From Acidobacteriota bacterium (GTDB taxonomy: Bacteria; Acidobacteriota; Terriglobia; Versatilivoradales; Versatilivoraceae): a DNA stretch of 64,000 nucleotides. A program made the position numbers and the translations under genes. The first letter of the stretch is position 1; the number at the start of each line of letters is the position of its first letter. Below the pieces are notes generated by a model. The model had not been told where the DNA came from. It made no database searches and was given only the letters and a program-made list of their open reading frames with translations. Shown piece by piece: positions 9,758 to 18,118 of the stretch. Where the stretch lies: positions 38,129 through 102,128 of the forward strand of contig JAPPDF010000101.1 in NCBI GenBank assembly GCA_028875575.1, read 5' to 3'.

Positions 9758-9871
9758 CCACCAATCCACAACCGCGCGGCAGGTCTTGCGGGTTGGACCG
9801 GTAACTGCTTCACATCACACCTTTTAACTCACATTTCTTCAGGCGCGCCCCACAACCCCGGAGGTAAGCAA

Positions 9872-10909
9872 ATGGATACGGCCAAACTAGAGTCCGTCGC
9901 TCGTGCCCTGGTTCAGAAGGGCAAGGGAATTCTGGCTGCAGACGAGAGCTCGGGAACCATCAAGAAGCGATTCGACAGCATTCATGTGAAATCGACCGAG
10001 CCGAACCGCCTTTTTTACCGCCGCATGTTGTTCACCACCCCCGGAATGGAGGATTTTATCAGCGGGGTGATCCTGTTTGACGAAACCCTCCGCCAGATCG
10101 GGCCCGACGGCGTTCCCCTGAGCGAAGTCCTGGCGGGGAAGGGAGTGCATCCGGGCATCAAGGTGGATAAGGGAGCCAAGGCCCTTGCGGGTTTTCCCGG
10201 GGAGAAGATTACCGAGGGGCTGGACGGCCTGCGCGATCGTCTGGCCGAGTACCGCGACCTGGGAGCGCGGTTCGCCAAGTGGCGCTCGGTGATCACGATC
10301 GGCGAGGGGATTCCGAGCCGCACCTGTATCGACGGCAATGCCCGAGGCCTGGCCCGCTACGCCGCCCTCTGCCAGGAAGCCGGACTGGTGCCGATCGTCG
10401 AACCCGAGGTGCTGATGGACGGAGGTCACACCATCGAGCGCTGCGAGGAGGTCACCGCCGACACCCTCACCACGGTCTTCTTCGAGCTTCATCGCCATGG
10501 AGTTCACCTGGAGGGCATCCTGCTCAAGCCCAATATGGTCATTTCGGGCAAGCAGTGCCCCGTGCAGGCCGGCCCCGGCGAGGTTGCCGAAGCTACCCTT
10601 CGCTGCTTCCGGCGGAGTGTGCCGGCGGCGGTGCCGGGCGTCGTCTTCCTGTCGGGCGGGCAGACCCCGCTCCAGGCCACCGAGAACCTGCAGGCCATGA
10701 ACGCCTTGGAGCCCTCGCCCTGGCAGCTCAGCTTCTCCTATGGGAGGGCCTTGCAGGAGACCACTCTGAAGGCCTGGAACGGCCGCGCGGAGAATGCCGA
10801 CCAGGCTCAGGCGACCTTCTTTCATCGCTCCAAGTGCACCGGCGCGGCCCGCGACGGCCAGTACGATCCCGTGATGGAAGATGAAGTCATCTCGCTTTCC
10901 AGGGCTTAA
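9872..10909 (+). CDS. Class I fructose-bisphosphate aldolase
   Basis: Cytosolic Schiff-base aldolase of 345 residues that interconverts fructose-1,6-bisphosphate with DHAP and glyceraldehyde-3-phosphate. Eukaryote-type class I signatures: GILAADESSGTIKKRF near the N-terminus, VPIVEPEVLMDGGHT, and GILLKPNM, whose Lys219 matches the Schiff-base lysine. FLSGGQTPLQATENL and FSYGRALQ follow. A strong GGAGG precedes the ATG. The pckA gene 117 bp downstream on the same strand suggests a gluconeogenic pairing. Length is close to the animal-type enzyme. Confidence 0.95.
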   Translation: MDTAKLESVARALVQKGKGILAADESSGTIKKRFDSIHVKSTEPNRLFYRRMLFTTPGMEDFISGVILFDETLRQIGPDGVPLSEVLAGKGVHPGIKVDKGAKALAGFPGEKITEGLDGLRDRLAEYRDLGARFAKWRSVITIGEGIPSRTCIDGNARGLARYAALCQEAGLVPIVEPEVLMDGGHTIERCEEVTADTLTTVFFELHRHGVHLEGILLKPNMVISGKQCPVQAGPGEVAEATLRCFRRSVPAAVPGVVFLSGGQTPLQATENLQAMNALEPSPWQLSFSYGRALQETTLKAWNGRAENADQAQATFFHRSKCTGAARDGQYDPVMEDEVISLSRA

Positions 10910-11026
10910 GCCGATTGAGCGCAGGGCTCATCATCTCCCGGGGCATCCCCGATTGCTCGGCAGGTTGGCCCAAGGCCGGTTTCCGTCTGCCATTACTGCT
11001 GAAAAAGAAAGGACTTAACGCCGCCC

Positions 11027-12610
11027 ATGAATGGTTTCAGCCTCGAGTCCCACGGCATTCAGGTCAATAGAATTTACCGTAACTTTTCCCCGGCCCAGCT
11101 CTACGAGGAAGCCATTCGCCACGAGTCGGACAGCAAGGTCTCCTCCAACGGCGCACTCATGGCCTATTCGGGAACCAAGACCGGCCGCTCACCCAAGGAC
11201 AAGCGAGTGGTCCGCAACGCGGCTTCCGAGTCGGAGGTCTGGTGGGGCAGCGTCAATGTGCCGCTGGGTGAGACTCCCTTCATCATCAACCGCGAGCGGG
11301 CCCTCGACTACCTGAATACCCGCAAACGTATCTATTGCACCGATGGATTCGCCGGCTGGCACCCCAAGTACCGGATCAAGGTGCGGGTGATCGCCTCCCG
11401 TCCCTACCACTCTCTTTTCATGTGGAACATGCTGATTCGGCCCAATGACCGGGAACTGGCGGACTTCGGCACACCGGATGTAACCATCTTCAACGCCGGC
11501 GCCTTCCCGGCCAACCGGCACACTTCCGGCATGACCTCCAAGACCAGCGTCGACCTGAGCCTGGAGGACCGCGAAGTGGTGATTCTGGGCACCGAATACG
11601 CCGGAGAGATGAAGAAGGCCGTGTTCAGCTACATGAACTACGCCATGCCCAAGCAAGGGGTCCTGTCGATGCACTGCTCGGCCACTGCCGAACAGGCGGG
11701 TGAAGGCTCCTCGATCCTGTTCGGCCTTTCCGGTACCGGCAAGACCACCCTGTCGGCCGACCCCAAGCGGCAACTGGTGGGCGACGACGAGCATTGCTGG
11801 ACCGATGACGGCATTTTCAACATCGAAGGAGGCTGCTACGCCAAAGCCATTCACCTCACTCGCGAGGCGGAACCCCAGATTTTCGATGCGCTTCGATTCG
11901 GCGCCGTGCTGGAAAACGTCGCCTATGACCAGGCGACCCGCCACGTCGACTTTGACGACGACACCATTACCGAGAATACTCGAGGGGCCTACCCCATCGA
12001 TTTCATCCCCAACGCCAAGGTGCCCTGCCTGGCCGGCCACCCCACGGACGTGATCTTTCTGACTTGCGACGCCTTCGGGGTGCTGCCCCCGCTGAGCCGC
12101 CTCACCCCCGACCAGGCCGAGTACCACTTCATCAGCGGCTACACCGCCAAGGTGGCCGGCACCGAAGTCGGGGTTACCGAGCCCCAGGCCACTTTTTCGC
12201 CCTGCTTCGGGGGACCCTTCCTGGTATGGCACCCGGGAAAGTACGCTCGCATGCTCAGTCAGCGCATCCGCCGCCACGGCGCCCAGGTCTGGCTGGTGAA
12301 TACCGGCTGGTCGGGCGGGGCTTACGGGACCGGCTCGCGCATCAAGCTGAAATACACCCGGGCCATGCTGGATGCGATCTACGCCGGAGCCCTGCGGGAC
12401 GCCAGGACCGTCAAGGATCCTACCTTCGGCCTGGAGGTGATTGCCGAATGTCCGGGGGCGCCGAGCGAGCTGATGCTGCCCCGCGGTTCCTGGGCGGACA
12501 AGGCCGCCTACGATCAGACCGCCGTCAAGTTGGCGGGTTTGTTCAGGGAAAACTTCAAGGCCTACCAGAGCGGTGTCACCGACGAGGTGCGGGCGGCCGG
12601 GCCGCGGTAG
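11027..12610 (+). CDS. pckA: Phosphoenolpyruvate carboxykinase (ATP)
   Basis: Converts oxaloacetate plus ATP to PEP, CO2 and ADP, the entry step of gluconeogenesis. Family length (527 residues). The P-loop-like kinase-1a motif FGLSGTGKTTLS lies at about residue 232, with SADPKRQLVGDDEH (metal-binding kinase-2 Asp residues) right after. SGYTAKVAGTE and NTGWSGGAYGTGSRI, conserved in ATP-type PEPCKs, are present, as is the NAGAFPANRHTSGM segment. The ATG has AAAGGA upstream at rather long spacing. Nothing unusual in the catalytic residues. Confidence 0.96.
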   Translation: MNGFSLESHGIQVNRIYRNFSPAQLYEEAIRHESDSKVSSNGALMAYSGTKTGRSPKDKRVVRNAASESEVWWGSVNVPLGETPFIINRERALDYLNTRKRIYCTDGFAGWHPKYRIKVRVIASRPYHSLFMWNMLIRPNDRELADFGTPDVTIFNAGAFPANRHTSGMTSKTSVDLSLEDREVVILGTEYAGEMKKAVFSYMNYAMPKQGVLSMHCSATAEQAGEGSSILFGLSGTGKTTLSADPKRQLVGDDEHCWTDDGIFNIEGGCYAKAIHLTREAEPQIFDALRFGAVLENVAYDQATRHVDFDDDTITENTRGAYPIDFIPNAKVPCLAGHPTDVIFLTCDAFGVLPPLSRLTPDQAEYHFISGYTAKVAGTEVGVTEPQATFSPCFGGPFLVWHPGKYARMLSQRIRRHGAQVWLVNTGWSGGAYGTGSRIKLKYTRAMLDAIYAGALRDARTVKDPTFGLEVIAECPGAPSELMLPRGSWADKAAYDQTAVKLAGLFRENFKAYQSGVTDEVRAAGPR

Positions 12611-12689
12611 GCAACTCTTCCGCCAAGTCAAACCACGACATCATCTTTGATCGGACTGAAGCGCGGATTCGTGACGTGTTTCTACACGT

Positions 12690-12830
12690 TTCTGGTGGTT
12701 CTGCCTATTTCAATATCGCGTGCCACCCGGCAAAAAATGCTGTCTAAGCACAAAAGTCACAAATTGTGTTTTTGTGGTTTTTGTGGCCATTTCCGGGAAA
12801 CGTCCCGCTGCCGAATTTTGCAACAGGCTC
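12690..12830 (+). repeat. Family A repeat, copy 2 (left-truncated)
   Basis: Shares CAATATCG, the GTCACAAATTGTGTTTTTGTG core and the right end GAATTTTGCAACAGGCTC with the copies at 17734 and 21097; the left third is not recognisable. It lies in the spacer between pckA and the M29-like gene, and open frames reading through it do not look like protein. Confidence 0.75.
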
Positions 12831-12900
12831 CGAATATTGTCCCGTACCCTTGCGGTCTTCTTGGCGTTCCGGAGTCCAGCAACTTCAAGGTCGTAACACT

Positions 12901-13974
12901 GTGGCCGAAATAGCGACGCGATCACTCTTCAAGAAGTTGGCAGACATGGCCACTGCCGGTCTGGACATTCAGCCTTTGCAGTACGTGGAAATCCGGGGCG
13001 ACACCTCCATGCAGGAGTGTATCGATGCGGTGTCTCTTGCCGTGGAAAGGGTCGGAGCCGTGCCGTGCCTCAACCTGACTTCAATCGCCCTCGAGGCTGA
13101 ACGCATCCGGACCCTGTCAAGTGGCTGGCTGCGGCGACCGTCTCCGTTTCTGTTCGATCTGGCAAGAACCGTGGATGCCGTCATTGTCATTGAACGAGAC
13201 TGGAGTTCGTTGGCAGCGCTGTGTCCTGCCGAGAAGCTCGAGGCGTGGAACCAGGCCGTAGGTCTCCTGGTGGCGCAACAGGAATCCAGGCAAATCCCCT
13301 ATTGTCTGATCGCAAATCCGGAGGCACAACGGCAGGATCAGCTTCTTGTCTCAACCAATGAGACCTACGAAGCCATAAAGGCCGCCGTCAGCGCGGACAT
13401 CGATGAAATACGTGCACTTCTGGGAATTGCCAAGAAGATCATCGACAACGGACGAGTCCTCGAGATAAGGACTCGCAACCACGGTTGCATGAGGTGTGAA
13501 CTTGGGAGGCCCCTATATTGGAGCGACGGGCGCCTGAACAGGAGCCTTGTGTTGAATCTTCCCTATGGCTCGCTATCGTTTACCGTTCCGGAAGACAGCG
13601 TCGAGGGCACGATTTGCTTCGACCGCTGGCGGGATGTACGTGATCTCGTGGTTGCTTTCGAAGGCGGCCGCATATCCGATCTCTCGGCAGCCAATAGTCC
13701 CGAAGCCTTTGCCGATTTTGTGGGCAGGCACTCGGGCGACCGCGACCGGATCAGTCACATCGGCATCGGCGTCAATCCGGGCATCAAGCACCCGACCGGA
13801 TTGACAACCATAGACGAGTGCATGTCCGGCATGGTGTTCGTTGCCTTCGGCGAGAATAGATTCATGGGTGGACAGAACGAATCGACCCTCAACATCGACC
13901 TGGTCTGTTCGGGAGCAACCGTGCTTTGCGATTCCAGGTGCCTGGTGCGGGAAGGACGGCTGGCATTTGGGTGA
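12901..13974 (+). CDS. M29 aminopeptidase-like fold protein, metal site apparently lost
   Basis: About 357 residues resembling the thermophilic aminopeptidase T/NicX (M29) superfamily. The C-terminal third reads EGTICFDRW, IGIGVNPGIKHPTG, TIDECMSGMVFVAFGEN, GGQNESTLNIDLVCSG, following the family order. In M29 enzymes the last segments normally carry metal-ligand histidines (a VHIAxG-like stretch and HxD); here they read VFVAFG and NID, so metallopeptidase activity looks unlikely. The start is uncertain: I chose GTG at 12901, just after the repeat; ATG at 12946 is the alternative. The frame is open further upstream only through repeat sequence. Function not known. Confidence 0.6.
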   Translation: MAEIATRSLFKKLADMATAGLDIQPLQYVEIRGDTSMQECIDAVSLAVERVGAVPCLNLTSIALEAERIRTLSSGWLRRPSPFLFDLARTVDAVIVIERDWSSLAALCPAEKLEAWNQAVGLLVAQQESRQIPYCLIANPEAQRQDQLLVSTNETYEAIKAAVSADIDEIRALLGIAKKIIDNGRVLEIRTRNHGCMRCELGRPLYWSDGRLNRSLVLNLPYGSLSFTVPEDSVEGTICFDRWRDVRDLVVAFEGGRISDLSAANSPEAFADFVGRHSGDRDRISHIGIGVNPGIKHPTGLTTIDECMSGMVFVAFGENRFMGGQNESTLNIDLVCSGATVLCDSRCLVREGRLAFG

Positions 13975-14058
13975 ATCCAGGATGAGTGGACTTCACCAAG
14001 CGCCGAGTGATCTGCTGACAGGTAGGAAATGTCCCGACGTTCAGGCCCTGAAACCGCT

Positions 14059-15318
14059 TTACACGAAGGGCAGGAAATCGCCGCTGGAATCGAACTTCAG
14101 GTCCGTAGGGGGAGTCACCACGCTCAAGTCGCTGCGCGATTCCACTTCGGGAAGATAGGCCTCCGAAGCCAGAATCTCCCGCAAGTCGAGCGTGTCGTGA
14201 ATGCGAACGACCCTGGCCTGCTCGGGCTCCACCAGGCCCACGGTCCCCAGCGCCAGGCTCAAAGCCCTGCGGTCGTTGTCGAAGGTGATCGGGATCGATG
14301 CTCCCGAAGGCGCATTCCCCGTCATGCAGTTGATGTAGGTGGCTTCACGGTTCATGCGGTCGACGGCCCTCCGGTGGCAGTATTCGGCCATTCCGAGTCC
14401 CGATGCGTTCCCGTGGGTTTCCTCGGTCAGGTCCCGGACGTAGATGCGGGTGATCCTGGGCCGCTCGCTGTCCGTAGCACGGTGGTCGTTGTACTTGCGG
14501 CCGATCACATTGGTGTCCATGCCGGCCCCGCTGATGTCCTTGCCGATCCGGTCGACCACCAGCAGATCGATGTTTTCAAAAGGCAATCTCGGCATCCATC
14601 GCTTGGCCAGCACCAGCAATTCCTTTTCGCGTTCCAGGAAATCCCCGGGAGCCACCGCCTCGATCAGAGCCGTCTCATCGTACTGGTTCTCCACGATCCC
14701 CAGTCCCAGAAGCACCCCGCACTTTTCAATGACGGTTCGGGCGATGGACCGGACCATCTGATCCCAACTGTAGTGAATGATGGCCTGGTGATAGAGGGCC
14801 GCCCCCTTGTGCTTGCCGAACCCGATGAGCATCATCTTGTGAAGCCCACTCTCGATTTCGCCGTTGAAGCCGGTGTGGGGCTTGACCCGCGCGACCACGG
14901 CCACATGGTCGGCCTCAAAGGCAAACTTGTCGAAAAGCACCGGAACCCCTTCCTCGGTGCGGCCCACCTCCACGGTTTCCATGGAGGCCCGTATGGGCGC
15001 CCCGGTGAATTCTTCCGTGACCCCGTAGCTTTCGATGATGCCCCGCTGGTTCTCCGCAATGCCCCCGCCGTGGCTTCCCATGGCAGGGACCAGGAAGGGT
15101 TTCCCTCCCAGCGCCTTGAGCTCCTCCACCAGCGACTTGACGATCAGGGCGATGTTGGCAATACCGCGGCTGCCCACCGAAATGGCGATGGTCTGACCGG
15201 CCTTGACCTGAGAGGACAGGTTGAGCCGGGCCACCTCGTCTCGAACCGTCCCGGGAATGTCATCCACCGTGGGCGCTTCAAAATGCTGAGCCACTCTCAT
15301 CAGTCGCGGGTACGCCAT
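14059..15318 (-). CDS. LarA-like (lactate racemase domain, DUF2088) protein
   Basis: A 419-residue protein of the nickel-pincer-cofactor racemase superfamily. N-terminal half: VKAGQTIAISVGSRGIANIALIV, then FLVPAMGSHGGG, a glycine/histidine motif of the LarA N-domain. Histidine/lysine-rich stretches (VKPHTGFNG, GLHKMMLIGFGKHKGA) lie in the middle and could serve cofactor binding. GGAGG precedes the ATG. LarE, which makes the sulfur centre of the cofactor, is encoded at 60136-61008, but LarB and LarC are not in the window. The substrate is unknown; many homologues are not lactate-specific, so I leave the symbol blank. Confidence 0.72.
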   Translation of the reverse strand: MAYPRLMRVAQHFEAPTVDDIPGTVRDEVARLNLSSQVKAGQTIAISVGSRGIANIALIVKSLVEELKALGGKPFLVPAMGSHGGGIAENQRGIIESYGVTEEFTGAPIRASMETVEVGRTEEGVPVLFDKFAFEADHVAVVARVKPHTGFNGEIESGLHKMMLIGFGKHKGAALYHQAIIHYSWDQMVRSIARTVIEKCGVLLGLGIVENQYDETALIEAVAPGDFLEREKELLVLAKRWMPRLPFENIDLLVVDRIGKDISGAGMDTNVIGRKYNDHRATDSERPRITRIYVRDLTEETHGNASGLGMAEYCHRRAVDRMNREATYINCMTGNAPSGASIPITFDNDRRALSLALGTVGLVEPEQARVVRIHDTLDLREILASEAYLPEVESRSDLSVVTPPTDLKFDSSGDFLPFV

Positions 15319-15471
15319 GGTTTGCCTCCTCTATTGGGGACGCTGCAACAGTAGTCCAAGTTCTACCACGAGACGACCTGTTTGGGAAGTGGCCCGAAAA
15401 GGAAGACTCGTAACCCTTCATGCAACTCCATTCCGAATGTGCGTTTGGCTGTCCATTCGGAGTAGTTCCCC

Positions 15472-15500
15472 TTGACTGCCGAGCACATTACCCTTATTAT
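15472..15500 (+). promoter_or_regulatory. Sigma70-type promoter of the VapBC-like pair
   Basis: TTGACT at 15472-15477, 17-bp spacer, TATTAT at 15495-15500, with the first ATG 45 bp downstream. An 11-bp direct repeat CCATTCGGAGT occurs at 15453-15463 and again at 15530-15540, bracketing the promoter; it may be the operator for the ribbon-helix-helix antitoxin. Confidence 0.6.
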
Positions 15501-15545
15501 GGTTCAGCCTTATTACGTTCCAATGTTTTCCATTCGGAGTCCGAT

Positions 15546-15797
15546 ATGAATATTACCTTGAGCGTTGACGAGGAAATCGTGAAGAAGGTCCGCAAGATCG
15601 CCATCGACAAGGATACTACCTTGACGGCGATGGTGAGGGACTATCTAACTCGAGTGGCCAGCAGCGATGCCGCGGCACGAAAGGCGGACGCGGCCAAACT
15701 GATGGAAACGTTCGAGAAAGTGAGCCGTGATATGGGTCCCCGAACATGGACGCGAGAGGAGTTGTATGACAGGCCTCGCCGATACCATGCCAAATAG
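15546..15797 (+). CDS. Ribbon-helix-helix antitoxin (VapB-like)
   Basis: An 83-residue protein whose N-terminus MNITLSVDEEIVKKVRKIA forms the strand-helix of an RHH DNA-binding domain (compare the DUF6364 or CopG-like antitoxins). It is followed by a second helix and a charged tail likely to wrap the toxin. ATG 15546 follows CGGAGT. It overlaps the downstream PIN toxin by 32 bp, the usual antitoxin-first order. Probably autoregulates through the direct repeats flanking its promoter. Confidence 0.72.
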   Translation: MNITLSVDEEIVKKVRKIAIDKDTTLTAMVRDYLTRVASSDAAARKADAAKLMETFEKVSRDMGPRTWTREELYDRPRRYHAK

Positions 15798-16203
15798 GGA
15801 CTTCTTCGACAGCAACATCTTGATCTATGCGGCTGACCGGAGTGAGCCGGAGAAGCAATTCCAGGCTCGAAGACTGCTAAATTCCGCCATCGAGAATGAA
15901 ACGGGCACTCTATCCGTTCAGGTGCTGGGTGAGTTTTTCAGCGTGGTGACCAAACGCATTCCCAACCCGCTCTCGGTTGAAGAAGCAGAGGCAATCATCG
16001 AGCGGACCGCTGTTCTACCGGTAGTGGAACTGGATTGGTCTCTGGTGCGCCGGGCGATCGATACTCACAAGGAATACGGCATCAGCTATTGGGATTCGCT
16101 GATAGTTGCCGCCGCGGAGAAGGCTGGCTGCACACGGATTATTTCTGAAGACTTGAATTCAGGGCAGTCCTACCACGGCATTACCGTGGTTGACCCATTT
16201 TGA
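15766..16203 (+). CDS. PIN-domain ribonuclease toxin (VapC-like)
   Basis: PIN-fold toxin of 145 residues expected to cleave RNA with Mg2+ bound by acidic residues. The visible set is Asp15 in FFDSNILIYAAD, the Glu of VLGEFF, the Asp of YWDSLIVAAAE and the acidic pair in ISEDLNSGQ. I chose ATG 15766 because AGAGGAG lies just upstream; ATG 15787 is possible. It overlaps the antitoxin gene. The 3' end overlaps the convergent HigA-like gene by 23 bp. Confidence 0.8.
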   Translation: MTGLADTMPNRDFFDSNILIYAADRSEPEKQFQARRLLNSAIENETGTLSVQVLGEFFSVVTKRIPNPLSVEEAEAIIERTAVLPVVELDWSLVRRAIDTHKEYGISYWDSLIVAAAEKAGCTRIISEDLNSGQSYHGITVVDPF

Positions 16204-16432
16204 TCGAGACCTGGGACTTGGGCATGGGATGGTGTTGTTCCTCCCAGGCATGAACAAGAGTTCCGAGCGTATCGAGCAGAGAATACAGCGGATGATGCTC
16301 GTCGGTGCCCACTTCATCAATGAGGCTATTGAGTCGGTCCACCGCCAGGTCATAGTCCTTCTCATTTTGGATTGTGAGTAAAGCACTCACTTGGGTCCAA
16401 GATCGTTCAAGCTCTGGGGTAATGACACTCAT
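16181..16432 (-). CDS. HigA N-terminal-domain-like antitoxin fragment, no HTH
   Basis: An 83-residue protein matching the N-terminal helical region of HigA-type antitoxins (NEKDYDLAVDRLNSLIDEV, then LGTLVHAWEEQHHP, compare the family's EYDAALARI and VEAYEEKHYPI). The C-terminal helix-turn-helix of full HigA is absent. Three ATGs are clustered; the third (16430-16432) has GGAGG nine nt upstream and is preferred. It follows the HicB-like gene by 18 bp in the same direction. No HigB toxin is adjacent. Confidence 0.6.
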   Translation of the reverse strand: MSVITPELERSWTQVSALLTIQNEKDYDLAVDRLNSLIDEVGTDEHHPLYSLLDTLGTLVHAWEEQHHPMPKSQVSIKMGQPR

Positions 16433-16450
16433 GTCATCCATCCTCCGCGG

Positions 16451-16633
16451 TCATAGGCTTGGAACCGGCAGACTGTCTTCTTCAAGAGAGACGATGTAAC
16501 CTTCAATGGCCTCTTTGATATTGGCAATGGCTTCCTGCCTGGTTTTTACCTGACTGATGCAACCGGGTAGACTGGGACATTCGGCAACCCAATAGCCATC
16601 TTCGCCCAGGTAAACTACCACCTGTCTCATCAT
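16451..16633 (-). CDS. HicB-like antitoxin, orphan
   Basis: A 60-residue HicB-type domain: VVVYLGEDGYWVAECPSLPGCISQ, then TRQEAIANIKEAIEGYI, the partial RNase H fold of HicB antitoxins. A C-terminal RHH/HTH DNA-binding domain is absent, as in the short 'type II HicB' group. No HicA toxin is encoded next to it, and only about 130 bp separate it from the DapA-like gene upstream. The start is the first of two adjacent ATGs. Probably an antitoxin remnant or a stand-alone regulator. Confidence 0.68.
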   Translation of the reverse strand: MMRQVVVYLGEDGYWVAECPSLPGCISQVKTRQEAIANIKEAIEGYIVSLEEDSLPVPSL

Positions 16634-16761
16634 TTCACCGCCATTCAGCCTCACAACCGGTTTAGCCCGGCCTGGTCACCGTACAATAATAGGGAAGGAG
16701 AGATTCTTGTGACTACCTGAATCCTCCGGAACTCCATCTCCTTCGGTTCCTTCGAGGACAA

Positions 16762-17763
16762 TCACCAGTCCCCCAATCCATCCTCAACGGCCACAACCCG
16801 TTCTATGAGTTCCCGGCTGCAGCGTTCGTGGTAGGCGTCGTAGGGCAGGATGGGCTCGCGCACGTTGTGGGTGGAAAAAAAACCTCGCCGCACGCAGTAG
16901 CGCTTCAGGAAATGGATGGAAATGTCGATGTGCTGGTGGACGAAAGCCAGGTAGGGAACAATGCGGTCGAACAGCGCCATGGCTTCGGCTCTCCGTCCCT
17001 CCCGGTGCAGCCGGTAGATGTGGACGAAGGGCTTGTTGATGGCGGTGGTATTGAAGCCGTGGATGCCTCGATCCAGGGCTTCGATCATTTCCGGCAGGGA
17101 CCAGCCACTGGAAACGTTGAGCCTGCCTTCGGTAGCTTCCAACACCCGGGTGGATTTGAGTCCCGCCGGTATGGTTTCGATCTTGATGCAACGAAAGGCC
17201 GGAATCTTCTCGAACAGCTCCAGGATGACTTCGAGGCTGACGCCGTAGCCGCCCCAGGAGAGGTCCTGAATCATCAACATCTCCATTCCCGCTTCCGAGA
17301 GTCGGGTGAAGAAGCTGACAATGCCTTCCCGGTCGCCTTCCAGGCGATCGGGCACCCGGCAAAGGATCCCGTCCGCACCGGCCTTGACCCCATGCCTGGC
17401 CAATTCGAAGGCCTCTTCCAGGATTTCGGAGCTGGCTCCGGCGACCACCTGAATGCGTCCATCGGCGATGGCCACCACGCGCTCGACCAACTGGCGGCGC
17501 TCGAGGTCCGAGAGCTTGTCGACCTCACTGGCTACAGCCGGAACGATGCAGCCCACGATGCCGTCGGCAATGGACTGCTCCAGCAACCGCTCCAGCGAGG
17601 GGAAATCGAGCTTGAGGTGGTCGTCGAACGGCGTGTTGATGATGGGAACAATGCCGTGCAGCGAGTAACAGGACTTTTGATTGATGATTTGTGATTTTTG
17701 ATTGTCGATTGGCAAAGACAAGTCCCTGGAGTATTTTGCAATATTCGCAACGGGGCAGGTCAC
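16762..17763 (-). CDS. Dihydrodipicolinate synthase/N-acetylneuraminate lyase family protein
   Basis: DapA-superfamily TIM-barrel aldolase or lyase. It begins recognisably at YSLHGIVPIINTPFDDHLKLDF (about residue 33), then GIVGCIVPAVASEVDKLSDLERRQLVE, GASSEILEEAFELA, and the probable Schiff-base lysine in CIKIETIPAG. These differ from the classical GTTGE and KDxSG motifs, so the substrate is not predictable. The 5' end is unclear: no ATG precedes the conserved region, and the only GTG (17763) lies inside repeat A copy 3 (17734-17922). Candidate starts are TTG codons near residues 15-17. The element may have displaced the original start or promoter. Confidence 0.72.
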   Translation of the reverse strand: MTCPVANIAKYSRDLSLPIDNQKSQIINQKSCYSLHGIVPIINTPFDDHLKLDFPSLERLLEQSIADGIVGCIVPAVASEVDKLSDLERRQLVERVVAIADGRIQVVAGASSEILEEAFELARHGVKAGADGILCRVPDRLEGDREGIVSFFTRLSEAGMEMLMIQDLSWGGYGVSLEVILELFEKIPAFRCIKIETIPAGLKSTRVLEATEGRLNVSSGWSLPEMIEALDRGIHGFNTTAINKPFVHIYRLHREGRRAEAMALFDRIVPYLAFVHQHIDISIHFLKRYCVRRGFFSTHNVREPILPYDAYHERCSRELIERVVAVEDGLGDW

Positions 17764-17922
17764 ATTTCCGGCAAACCTGAGGTTTTGCCTTTTTCAATAT
17801 CGGGTGCGACCTGGTGAAGACTGCTGTCCAACCACAAAAAGCACAAAAGTCACAAATTGTGTTTTTGTGCCTTTTGTGGCCATTCCCGGCAAACGTCCCC
17901 CTGGTGAATTTGCAAAAGGCTC
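17734..17922 (+). repeat. Family A repeat, copy 3
   Basis: About 189 bp. The left end TTGCAATATTCGCAACGGGG and the right end, ending AATTTGCAAAAGGCTC, form imperfect terminal inverted repeats. The centre is rich in CACAAA/TTTGTG palindromes. Close to the copy at 21097-21286. It lies between the divergent DapA-like and FG-GAP genes; the rest of the 17764-18118 spacer shows nothing recognisable except the FG-GAP gene's ribosome binding site. Confidence 0.82.
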
Positions 17923-18118
17923 AATAGATTGTGAATACCCAAGGCTCCGGACCTGGAGTGCGTGTCCTTCCCTTTACCCCAGTTCCGAAAGCAGAAATCC
18001 CTCGATCCCCAGTCCGCCTCGCGGCGGCGATCTATGATATCCTACTCGGCCAATTTGAAAGCCTTGCCCCCTCCCCGTCCATTGGATATCTGGAAACTCA
18101 CTTCCTAGGAGACGCTTC

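Noticed and set aside
16190..16381. Small plus-strand frame opposite the HigA-like gene
   Set aside because: No domain or ribosome binding site; the minus strand has a matching antitoxin domain.
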